From: CAIWHR01 sp963781285
GTDB lineage: Bacteria > Pseudomonadota > Gammaproteobacteria > Burkholderiales > Casimicrobiaceae
NCBI GenBank assembly: GCA_963781285.1
Contig: CAWAFI010000019.1
Span: 124,001 to 188,000, forward strand
Reading direction: 5' to 3'
Length of the DNA: 64,000 nucleotides
The notes under the pieces are model-generated. The model had not been told where the DNA came from, ran no database searches, and was given only the letters and a program-made list of their open reading frames with translations. How positions within the stretch are numbered: the stretch's first letter is position 1; each line of letters begins with the position of its first letter. Of the stretch, positions 45,373 through 53,982 are shown piece by piece. The translations under genes were made by a program, and so were the position numbers.

Positions 45373-46962
45373 TCAGACCGCCGCTTCGAAGAGGTCACGA
45401 AATTCCGCATTAAGGGCCTTGCGATCGATCTTGCCGTTCGGATTTCTGGGGAGCGGGCCGTTCCGAACTTCGATCCGGCCAGGAACCATGTATGCGGGCA
45501 GCCGGGACTTGCACTCGGCGAGCAATGCGGCTCCGTCGAGCGCCGATCCGGTCCTTGGAGTCGCAACGACGACGATCCCCTGCCCCAACGTAGGGTGAGG
45601 CACGCCGAAGGCGGCAGCTTCGCTGACCAGCTGCGTACCATAGACGACCTCTTCGATCTCGGTCGGGCTGACGCGGTAGCCCGAGGTCTTGATCATCTCG
45701 TCGCGCCGTCCCACGAAATACAGAAAACCCTCTTCGTCCATCCGAACGGTGTCTCCCGAGAATACGGCGATCTCCGGCATCACGAGGCCGCGCTCGCGCC
45801 CTGGAAGAGGCTTGTAACGCTCGGCAGTCTTCTCGCTATCGTTCCAGTAACCCATTCCGACCAGCGCGCCGCGATGCACGAGCTCCCCCGGCTCGCCGGG
45901 CGCGCAGGGCGTGCCGTCCTCGCGCAGAACAAGGATCTCGGCGTTCGGTATCGCCCTGCCGATCGAATCCGGACGCCGATCGATTTCCTCCGGCGGAAGA
46001 TAGGTCGACCGAAACGCCTCGGTCAAACCATACATCAGGTAGGGCTTGGTCCGCGGCAATCTGCGTCGCAACGCCGTGAGTGTTTCTAGCGGCATACGCC
46101 CGCCGGTGTTCGCGAAATAGCGCAGGTGTTCCGAGATCGAATCTGGCCATTCGAGCTGGGCGAGCTGAATATATAGCGGGGGAACCGCCGTGAAACCGGT
46201 GACGCGCTCCTTCGAAAGCGCGTTGATCACGTCCCTAGGCAGCAGATAGTTGATAAGCACGACGCGCGCGCCGACGTGAAAGGCAGTCGTAAGCTGACTG
46301 AAGCCGGCATCGAAGGAAAGCGGCAATGCGGCGAGCAGCGTATCGTCAGAGGTGTTCTCGAGGTAGGACGCAACACTCTTTGCGCCGGCTACCATGTTGC
46401 GATGAGACAGGACAACGCCCTTGGGCTTGCCGGTGCTGCCCGACGTATAGAGGATCGCCGCCATGTCGGTGTCGATCACCCGGTGACACGGGCGACGCGC
46501 CGCAGAAAGCACGTCTTGCCATTCATGGATTCGCAATCCTGTAGCAGGCACTGGATTGGTAGGCGGGGTGATCACCACATGCTGAAGGTCGGGGCATTCG
46601 CCGAGCGCGATCTCCAGCAGTGCTAGCCGTTCGAGCGATGTGACTAACACGCGTACATTGCAGTCGCGCAGAATGTAGCCCACCTGCTCGGGCTTGAGCA
46701 GCGGGTTGACCGGAACGAACACGCCGCCGCTCGCCGCTGTACCGAACGCGGCAATGACGGTTTCCGGGCGCTTGTCGAGGTAGATGCCGACGCGCTCCGA
46801 GCGGGCGACTCCCAACGCCACCAGCCCAGCCGCGAAAGCGGCGACTTCCTCCGAAAGCGCACCATAGTTCAGTGTCTCGTTGCCGCAGGTCACCGCGGGC
46901 CTTAGGGCATGCCGATGCGATGACATCGCGATCAGGTCATGCAATAGTTGCGCATCATTCAT
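45373..46962 (-). CDS. acyl-CoA ligase (AMP-forming), exosortase A-associated
   Basis: A 529-residue ANL-superfamily ligase. The P-loop is LYTSGSTGKPKG, A5 is YGLTEA, A8 has the DTVRMDEEGFLYFVGRRDE and the A10 lysine lies in NPNGKIDRKAL. The ORF is open 141 bases upstream, but the ATG at 46962 starts the family-like sequence. It activates a carboxylic acid as an adenylate and transfers it to CoA or to an ACP; the ACP at 55830 is the typical partner in this type of locus. Same strand as the decarboxylase. Confidence 0.9.
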   Translation of the reverse strand: MNDAQLLHDLIAMSSHRHALRPAVTCGNETLNYGALSEEVAAFAAGLVALGVARSERVGIYLDKRPETVIAAFGTAASGGVFVPVNPLLKPEQVGYILRDCNVRVLVTSLERLALLEIALGECPDLQHVVITPPTNPVPATGLRIHEWQDVLSAARRPCHRVIDTDMAAILYTSGSTGKPKGVVLSHRNMVAGAKSVASYLENTSDDTLLAALPLSFDAGFSQLTTAFHVGARVVLINYLLPRDVINALSKERVTGFTAVPPLYIQLAQLEWPDSISEHLRYFANTGGRMPLETLTALRRRLPRTKPYLMYGLTEAFRSTYLPPEEIDRRPDSIGRAIPNAEILVLREDGTPCAPGEPGELVHRGALVGMGYWNDSEKTAERYKPLPGRERGLVMPEIAVFSGDTVRMDEEGFLYFVGRRDEMIKTSGYRVSPTEIEEVVYGTQLVSEAAAFGVPHPTLGQGIVVVATPRTGSALDGAALLAECKSRLPAYMVPGRIEVRNGPLPRNPNGKIDRKALNAEFRDLFEAAV

Positions 46963-47267
46963 CGCGGGAATTGCGGCTGCTTCAATCGTTACGCTGAACG
47001 GACTCGATGGCCGCGATGTTCTTTCCGGTGGGCGGGCACACCCGCAAATTATACCGTCAATGAGAGTCGTTTCCGCCAAACCTTCGTTGTACGGCAGCGC
47101 CACGGGCGGCCCGAAAGGCGCTGTGTGGAAGAGTGTCTCGTAGGTAAGCGACTACGCCGAGGGGGAACGAGTCCACGACGACTGTCGCACCAGAGAACGC
47201 GAACGAAGCCGGTATTGCGATAGCGAGGGAAGCTCCGGGGATATGGCAGCGTGGAGGAGTGACGATC

Positions 47268-48869
47268 CTATTCCACGACCACCAGATCACGGTAGCGCGC
47301 CGCCAGGTAGGAGTAGAAGAGTTCCTTGCCAGTGTAGGTACGACAAAAGAGTTCCGGGTCGAAGATTGAGAACCACGCCATCGCAGAGCCCTCATACTGT
47401 CTCCGCCAGAGGATCCTTCGCGCGATGCGTTGCAAGCGCTTTGCGGTCGATCGCAAGCACATCGCATCGATAGCTTCCAAGGCCGCGCTCACGAGTGCAT
47501 TATGGTCTTTGTTGGCGTCGGTGACGGGTAGCGCCTGGCGCTGTCTGACGAAGTCAAAGTAAAGCCTGCGGCCAGTGCGGCCTTGTATTGGAATGCGCTC
47601 CCAGAAGCTCATAAGGTCGTAGTCGAAAAGCGGCAAGCGCCAGTCGTACCCGAAGCTCTCGTACACTCTGACTGAGTTGCAGATGAACTTCGCCTGACGC
47701 TCTTGCAAGTCCCAACGCTCAAACAGGTCCGCAGCCAGTTCCGGGGAGCAGCAACTTTGAATCGGCCCAATGACACTCTCGACTCGCTGCTGAAACATAT
47801 CATGTAGTTTCCGTTCTCCAGGCTTTGGCCAATCCCACAATGAGTAATGTGCCTGGAAAAGCGAATCCAAGAATTCGCTGAGGTGGATACTGCGCCGCCT
47901 GACGTACCACTTCGGTATGTGACTACCGGCGAGGAAATCACCGGAGTGGCCTGGTACAAAAATGCTGCCCATCGGGATGCGCCCGCCATTCTGGAGCTCC
48001 AGGACAGCCGGCCAATCCTGGATATGCGGTACCGAACATAGATTGCCGGCAGCATGGAAGTAGGCACGGAAGGAGTCCAACTCGGCCCACGCGCGCCATC
48101 GATCCGCCGAGTACGGGATGAATTCCCACCGGAAACCCAGGTACCGGGCGAGCTCTTGTGAGATGCGAGATTCCCAGTTTCCAGGTACGCCATAGCTGTA
48201 GCAGATGACGTTCCGGACTCCGAGATCGCGCAGGGAAACGACGATCAATCGAGAGTCGTAGCCGCCGCTGAGAGGAACGACGATAGTTCTATCGCCCGCG
48301 CCATCAACCAGGCGCTGAAAGACGGCGGCATGCACGTCAACTAGTCGTGAGACAAGGTCGGGCTCTGAGATGTCAAGGAATTGGTCATGGTGGAACTGGT
48401 GATAGCGGTACCGCTCCACAGCAGTGGATCTGGCGGCGTCGATGTCGACAAGTTCTCCAGCTTCGACTTGGAAAATGTTCGCATATAACGTCTCCCTCCC
48501 GGTCACGTAGCCGGTCAGGCGAAATTCGATGTCAGCCTCCGGGTTCAGCTCGGTGCGGCCAACCCACGTCAGCACCTCGGCGGCGGCATCGCTTACCAAG
48601 TGCTCACTGTCCCGAGCGGCGTAGAAGAGGGGAATAGTCCGAAGTCTATCTGCTGCGATCAGCAACTTGCCGTCACGTTGGCTCACGACGGCGAAGCATC
48701 CGTTGAGCTGGCCGATTCGTTCTTGGAAGAGTCGCGTCGAAACACATGCATCGAGGACTTGCGCCAGGCCTTGGGCCTCGAGATAACTACCGCCAAGGTG
48801 AGCGTATCCCCTGGCGTATGTGCCGCCCGCGCGTTGCCAACGCTTGTTCAAGAGCGAGATCCGAACCAC
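47268..48869 (-). CDS. asparagine synthetase-like protein without N-terminal Cys
   Basis: A 533-residue protein with the synthetase ATP loop PLSGGYDSRLIV and a reduced N-terminal glutaminase-like region that begins MVRISLLNKRW, with no Cys near the start. The segment GCFAVVSQRDGKLLIAADR shows the amidotransferase fold remains. GTG start with GAGG six bases before. The C-terminal half is diverged from the other three homologs in this window. It probably forms an amide or ester-like bond using ATP without glutamine hydrolysis. Function unknown. Confidence 0.75.
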   Translation of the reverse strand: MVRISLLNKRWQRAGGTYARGYAHLGGSYLEAQGLAQVLDACVSTRLFQERIGQLNGCFAVVSQRDGKLLIAADRLRTIPLFYAARDSEHLVSDAAAEVLTWVGRTELNPEADIEFRLTGYVTGRETLYANIFQVEAGELVDIDAARSTAVERYRYHQFHHDQFLDISEPDLVSRLVDVHAAVFQRLVDGAGDRTIVVPLSGGYDSRLIVVSLRDLGVRNVICYSYGVPGNWESRISQELARYLGFRWEFIPYSADRWRAWAELDSFRAYFHAAGNLCSVPHIQDWPAVLELQNGGRIPMGSIFVPGHSGDFLAGSHIPKWYVRRRSIHLSEFLDSLFQAHYSLWDWPKPGERKLHDMFQQRVESVIGPIQSCCSPELAADLFERWDLQERQAKFICNSVRVYESFGYDWRLPLFDYDLMSFWERIPIQGRTGRRLYFDFVRQRQALPVTDANKDHNALVSAALEAIDAMCLRSTAKRLQRIARRILWRRQYEGSAMAWFSIFDPELFCRTYTGKELFYSYLAARYRDLVVVE

Positions 48870-49379
48870 TCACACCTCGATAGTATTATCAAGAATTAAG
48901 GGCATCGGGAAGGCGTCGCTCGGGCTCCTCCCGAACCGCGAGCGAGCATCGTCTCTTGATAGATAGACCGGGCAGAAGATCGCTTGCAGCTTCGATTGTC
49001 GCGGCGCGAACGTGCTAGCGGTGGCGCATCGCGTCGTATCGTACCACTGACGCCGCGCTGCCTTAGCGAAACTTGCATTCGCGACCTGCCGAGGTACCCG
49101 TGATTACTCTCGCTCCGAACGAGACGCCACGCCAGGAGAGCCTTGTCATCCTCCCGGGTTCGAATCAGCCCAACGATGGGGTAGGTTAGCCATGCTGGCT
49201 GAGTCGCCACTCGCAACATTGGGTACGATTAATATGCCTGCAGTGCCTGCTCTGGACTTCACTGGCTCGGCAGGGGTGGCTACAATATCGATGCCGCACG
49301 CGCGGCCGGCGTTGGATAATGCGAAATTGATCTTTCCTGAAGAAATTCTGCGTGAAATCCTGAGCCAGGTTGCTTCGCC
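48870..49379. other. divergent intergenic region
   Basis: 510 bases between the minus-strand asparagine-synthetase-like gene and the plus-strand ACP. The first 30 bases after the GTG are AT-rich. The second part contains a possible small gene (49192-49383). No -24/-12 match or repeat was found. Confidence 0.4.
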
Positions 49380-49383
49380 ATGA
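49192..49383 (+). CDS. possible small leader protein, 63 residues
   Basis: ATG preceded by a weak GGTAGG. The stop overlaps the ACP start in ATGA, which is the style of this locus. The C-terminal IFPEEILREILSQVA looks helical, the rest is low in recognisable features. It matches no family I know. It may be a chance ORF. Confidence 0.3.
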   Translation: MLAESPLATLGTINMPAVPALDFTGSAGVATISMPHARPALDNAKLIFPEEILREILSQVASP

Positions 49384-49619
49384 ACAACAGTGACATTCGC
49401 GAGACCCTCCGGGACATCGCCCGGGAGATCTTCGAGGACGAGGCGCTCGAGGTCACCGATGCGCTAAGCCGGGATGACGTAAGAGCTTGGGACAGCCTGG
49501 GCCACATCCGGTTGATGGCCGCAACCGAGGAGGCCTTCCAGATAACCTTCACCATCGACGAGATCGAGGGTCTCAGGTGCATGGGTGAGATTGTCAAGTT
49601 AGTTGCCGAGAAAGCTTGA
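49380..49619 (+). CDS. acyl carrier protein (FkbH-associated)
   Basis: A 79-residue carrier protein with the phosphopantetheine serine at Ser39 in AWDSLGHI. The sequence type (WDSLGH, then FTIDEIEGLRCMGEIV) is that of carriers next to FkbH-like proteins. It would carry the glyceryl or similar group made by the next gene. Its 3' end touches the next gene. Confidence 0.88.
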   Translation: MNNSDIRETLRDIAREIFEDEALEVTDALSRDDVRAWDSLGHIRLMAATEEAFQITFTIDEIEGLRCMGEIVKLVAEKA

Positions 49620-49627
49620 GTTACAGT

Positions 49628-51550
49628 ATGTCTTCCAAAGCGTTCTCCTTGACAGATCTTCCGTGGTTGCCTCGCTTGTCCGCGGACTTTCGAGCCCGCC
49701 TGCAATCGATCGAACAAAGCGAGTGCGACTGGGGACCTAAGCTTCGCTCGCTCGCGACCCAGTTCCTCGGACTGGATCAAGCCATCGCTATCTCGCGCGT
49801 GCTCAATCGGCTACGCGCCCGGGGCTCATCACCTTCGCTATCGCCCTTCCGGCTTGGGCTCGTGGGCAACGCAACGACCGAGTTCCTTAAGCCATCCCTC
49901 GAGGCTTCGGCACTCAGGCATGGGATATCTCTGGAGATCTCGCTGACGAACTTCGGGCAGATCATGCAAGAGGCGATGGACCCAGGCTCTCTCATCAATC
50001 GGGTGAGACCAGATGCAATCCTTCTCGCCGTCGATCACCGCGGTCTGCCATTTCGGTTGGAAGACAGCTCGCGATGGCCCCCTTTCGATCATCACGCCGC
50101 GTTGGCCCAACTGCTTGCCGTGTGCGAGGCGTTCCAGAAACACAGCGGAGCTACATGCCTGGTGCAAACGCTTCCCGCGCCACCCGAGCTACTGTTCGGC
50201 AGCCTAGACACCGGTTTGTCGGGAACTCTGCGATCATCTATCGCGCGATTCAACGCGTTGCTCGTTCCCGACGTCACTGCGCGTGGGGATGTGGTAGTCG
50301 ACGTGGAGTGGCTTGCGCAATGCGTAGGGTTGGACACCTGGTACGACGACCGCTACTGGTACCTGGCGCGCCTGCCCTTTTCGCAGAGCGCTCTTCCCGT
50401 GTACGCGGATTTCGTATCGCGGGTTCTCGCGGCAATTCGGGGAAAATCGCGAAAGTGCCTCGTGCTCGATCTCGACAACACTCTTTGGGGCGGCGTTATC
50501 GGCGACGATGGCCTCGAGGGCATAGCACTCAACCAAGGCGATCCCCGTGGAGAGGCGTTCCGGGCGATTCAGGCTGCGGCGGTGGATCTCCGCAAACGCG
50601 GGGTGGTACTGGCCGTCTGCTCGAAGAACGATGCGTCTGCCGCCATACAGCCGTTTCGTGCCCATCCGGGAATGGTCCTTAAAGAAGATGACATCGCCGT
50701 GTTTATGGTGAATTGGGACGATAAGGCAACTAACATCGAACGAATCGCGCAACGGCTCGACCTGGGTCTGGATTCCCTTGTCTTGCTCGACGACAACCCG
50801 GTGGAGAGGGCTCTCGTGAGGGAAGCCCTGCCGGAAGTCGCTGTGCCAGAGCTGGGGGACGACCCATCCGTGTATGTCCGGACGCTTTTCGCAGCGGGCT
50901 ACTTCGAGTCGGTGGGATTCACTCCCGAGGACCTGGCGCGCGCTGAGCTGTACAAGGGAAACGCCGGCCGTTCGAAGCTGCTCGAGGCATCCCGCAACCT
51001 CGACGACTTCTTGCGCTCCCTGGACATGCAGATCGAGTTTGCGCCCTTCAATGCAATTGCGAGAAAGCGCATCACCCAGTTGATAAACAAGACAAATCAG
51101 TTCAACGTGACCACACGCAGATATACGGAGAAGCAGGTCACGTCGTTCGAGGCATCGCCCGACCATTACACACTTCAGGTCTCGATCCGGGATCGTTTCG
51201 GTGACAACGGAATCATTGGCGTCGTCATCTGTAAGGTCCATCCAACTGAATGGGAGATCGACACATGGCTCCTGAGCTGCCGCGTCCTTCAACGCAAGGT
51301 TGAGGAGGCCATCTGCAATCGCATCGTCGAGGATGCGAAGCGAGCCGGAGCCAAGAAGGTGATCGGCACATTTCTTTCGACGGAGCGGAACAGCATCGCC
51401 AAGGACCTGTTCCAGCGACTGGGATTCGATTCCTCTGGCGTTACCCAGGACGGCACGAGATGGGTTCTAGATGTGGATCGGTTCACGCCGTTCGACGTTC
51501 CGATAGCGCAGCGCAGAGAACTGGTCACCGATCCTTCGGTGCCGACGTAG
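49628..51550 (+). CDS. FkbH-like HAD-IIIC family protein
   Basis: A 640-residue protein of the FkbH type. The HAD catalytic motif CLVLDLDNTLWGG lies about residues 278-290 and VLLDDNPVERA follows; the C-terminal GNAT-like domain contains RFGDNGIIGVVI and RNSIAKDLFQRLGF. FkbH proteins take 1,3-bisphosphoglycerate and load a glyceryl unit on a partner ACP. A TTG at 49616 would overlap the ACP stop; the ATG at 49628 is chosen. The N-terminal 270 residues have the SGNH-like layout usual for the long form. Probably loads the ACP immediately upstream. Confidence 0.88.
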   Translation: MSSKAFSLTDLPWLPRLSADFRARLQSIEQSECDWGPKLRSLATQFLGLDQAIAISRVLNRLRARGSSPSLSPFRLGLVGNATTEFLKPSLEASALRHGISLEISLTNFGQIMQEAMDPGSLINRVRPDAILLAVDHRGLPFRLEDSSRWPPFDHHAALAQLLAVCEAFQKHSGATCLVQTLPAPPELLFGSLDTGLSGTLRSSIARFNALLVPDVTARGDVVVDVEWLAQCVGLDTWYDDRYWYLARLPFSQSALPVYADFVSRVLAAIRGKSRKCLVLDLDNTLWGGVIGDDGLEGIALNQGDPRGEAFRAIQAAAVDLRKRGVVLAVCSKNDASAAIQPFRAHPGMVLKEDDIAVFMVNWDDKATNIERIAQRLDLGLDSLVLLDDNPVERALVREALPEVAVPELGDDPSVYVRTLFAAGYFESVGFTPEDLARAELYKGNAGRSKLLEASRNLDDFLRSLDMQIEFAPFNAIARKRITQLINKTNQFNVTTRRYTEKQVTSFEASPDHYTLQVSIRDRFGDNGIIGVVICKVHPTEWEIDTWLLSCRVLQRKVEEAICNRIVEDAKRAGAKKVIGTFLSTERNSIAKDLFQRLGFDSSGVTQDGTRWVLDVDRFTPFDVPIAQRRELVTDPSVPT

Positions 51551-51580
51551 CTCGGTTCAACCAGGCTCTCCAACGAAGCC

Positions 51581-53051
51581 TTGGCCTCGACACTTACCAA
51601 CCGTTTCTCCCTATGCCTCGACGAGAGTATCGCCTTCGCGCGTCTTTCCGGAGATTACAACCCGCTGCATATCGATCGCATTTTTGCTCGACGCACCCAG
51701 TTCGGCGGTGCAGTCGCTCATGGAATCCACGTGATTCTGAAGAGCCCTTGATGGCCTCTGCGGACGATGCGTTTCCTGATGGCACTCACCCTGTCGGCGA
51801 TCTCGTGCACCTTCAACAACCCGATTCATACCGATTCCGTCGTACAGGTCGACACGACACTGGACGCCACCACGCGCCGACTGCGGCTGGTGGGCGAGTC
51901 AGAAGGGCGGTTGGCATTCTCGGCGACGATCGATCTGCATAGCGCGCTGCCCCCCATGCCCTGCACGCTGGACGATGGCGACTTCGACGCCGCGTCGCCG
52001 CGCAATCGGCCCTTGCCTCCTGTGGGCCACAAGGGGGCCGTACGGAATCGGTTGAGTCGTGAAGGCCTGTCCCGACTTTTCCCGGGCCTCGCCAGATCTG
52101 GAGATCCCGGATGGATAGTCGACCTGCTCGCGACGACACGGATCGTAGGTATGGAGTGCCCGGGAATGCATTCAATCTACTCGGCACTTAAAGTTGCGAG
52201 GCAGTGCGAACGCAGAGCGTCTGGTAACCAACCTGATGCGCTACACCGTCCAGAAGATCGATCCGCGATTTGGCATGGTCCGCATGGTTGTGACGGGTGG
52301 AGTGCTCGAGGGCACCGTCGAGGCGTTTGTTCGTCCGCCGCCTGTCGACCAGATGCTCCTTTCGGAGGTCTCAGCGAGGGTGGGCCGAGCCTCACACGAC
52401 GGTCAGCGCGCACTTGTGATCGGAGGTTCCCGCGGGCTGGGCGAGCTCACTGCAAAAATTCTTATCGCTGGCGGTGCCGATGTTACGATTACCTATGCCA
52501 GCGGTCGCAACGACGCGGATCGAATCAGCCGGGAGGCCACCCAGTCAGGTCGTCGGTGCACAGTGATGCGCCTGGACGTTACTGCTCCCATTGACGGTTC
52601 GCTACTTGAGAACCTCACGACAACGCCCTTTTCCCACGTTTACTTCTTTGCGTCGCCGCACATCACCAGGAACATGACCGGACAATGGAACCATCAGCTG
52701 TTCGAGCGATTTTACACCGTCTACGTGCGTGCCTTTGCCTCGATTGCCGAGACAATGCTGTCGCGCGCAGCACCAGGGGAACAGCCAACGCGCTTCCTGT
52801 ATCCGTCTACAGTCTTTCTTGACTCACCTGAAAAGGGGTTCGCGGAGTACTGCGCTTCGAAAGCCGCTGGGGAATCAGTGTGCGACTACCTGTCGCGTCA
52901 CTATCGCGCGGTATTCGCGCGCCCGCGGCTACCCAGGATGCGCACGGACCAAACCAGCGGTTTACCCGACGCCGACGCCCAGGAACCTTTCGCGGTAATG
53001 CACGCGGTCCTGGCACGCTTCCATTCGGGGCACGTCGAAGGTCTCAACTAG
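51581..53051 (+). CDS. MaoC-like dehydratase fused to short-chain dehydrogenase (three frameshifts)
   Basis: Two activities in one chain: an N-terminal hot-dog (R)-hydratase with LSGDYNPLHIDRIFA and AVAHGIHV, a second hot-dog half with RIVGMECPGMHSIYSAL, and a C-terminal SDR domain with GGSRGLGELTAKIL and the catalytic pair Tyr/Lys in YCASKAAG. The frame is broken near 51745 and near 51775 (compensating) and near 52190. No ATG precedes the hot-dog domain in frame; a TTG at 51581 is the first plausible start, 30 bases after the FkbH stop. It would reduce or dehydrate the carrier-bound acyl group. Confidence 0.8.
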
Positions 53052-53062
53052 ATGCTGTCAGT

Positions 53063-53923
53063 GTGGTACGCGTAAGCGTTACGCCTATCGAGGAAGGCGA
53101 TCTAGTCGCCGTTGGCGGGTTTCTGAATCAGAACCTGAATGCGCGCATTTCATCTGAAGCCTGGGTGCAGTCGCTGACGCATCCCTGGTGCGAGTCACGA
53201 CCTAATTTCGGTTTTCAGGCTCACGATGGAGAGCGACTGGTCGGAGTCTTTTGCGCCATCTATTCCGACCAAACGATCGATGGCCACCGGGAAAGGTTCT
53301 GCAATCCGCACAGCTGGTGCATGCTCGAGGAATACCGTAATGACAGCATCAGTCTTACGCTGCGTCTGATACGGCAGCGCGGCTACCACTTCACAATGCT
53401 TACCCCGAACCCGAAGGTCGCGGAAATCTTCCTTCATCTCGGGTTCAAGAAGATGGACGATGCCGTCATCGTATTTCCAAATCTTCCATCGCCCATAGCC
53501 GCGGTCAGAGCCCACGTCGCCTGCTCCGACCCGGACCTTATCTCGGGACAACTTTCAGGCGCCACGCGCGAGGACTTCGCGGCTCATCGCCACATTCCGT
53601 GGCTCAAGTTTCTCGCGTTCGGCAAAGACAGTGAGATCTGCCTCGTGGTCTACAAGCGCGGCCGTTGGAAACGAATGCCCTGCGCTCGGATCATCGACAT
53701 CAGCGATCCGATCGCATTCGACCGACACGTGCACTTGATGCGGCACCATCTATTGCTTCGGCATGGGCTGCTGTTGTCGCGTGTGGAACAGCGCTTCCTG
53801 GTGCGCAAACCCAAGATTGCGCATTCCGAGAAGCGGACACAGGCAAAGCTTTTCTTGAGCTCCACCCTGAAAGACTCGCAGATAAGGAACCTGTACAGCG
53901 AACTCGTGGCCCTTGACCTTTGA
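53063..53923 (+). CDS. GNAT-like acyltransferase
   Basis: About 286 residues from a GTG 11 bases after the SDR stop. The first 150 residues show a GNAT fold: an N-terminal strand-helix start (VTPIEEGDLVAVGGFL) and the late motif TPNPKVAEIFLHLGFKK. The C-terminal half (ending near LYSELVAL) is not one I recognise. As the last gene of the ACP-FkbH cassette, it could transfer the carrier-bound acyl group to a sugar amine. That is inference. Confidence 0.65.
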   Translation: MVRVSVTPIEEGDLVAVGGFLNQNLNARISSEAWVQSLTHPWCESRPNFGFQAHDGERLVGVFCAIYSDQTIDGHRERFCNPHSWCMLEEYRNDSISLTLRLIRQRGYHFTMLTPNPKVAEIFLHLGFKKMDDAVIVFPNLPSPIAAVRAHVACSDPDLISGQLSGATREDFAAHRHIPWLKFLAFGKDSEICLVVYKRGRWKRMPCARIIDISDPIAFDRHVHLMRHHLLLRHGLLLSRVEQRFLVRKPKIAHSEKRTQAKLFLSSTLKDSQIRNLYSELVALDL

Positions 53924-53982
53924 CTCGTTTCATAGCCAATCCAAGCCCGATTGCGAAGAGCGTTTTGGTCGGTGTACCCGGT

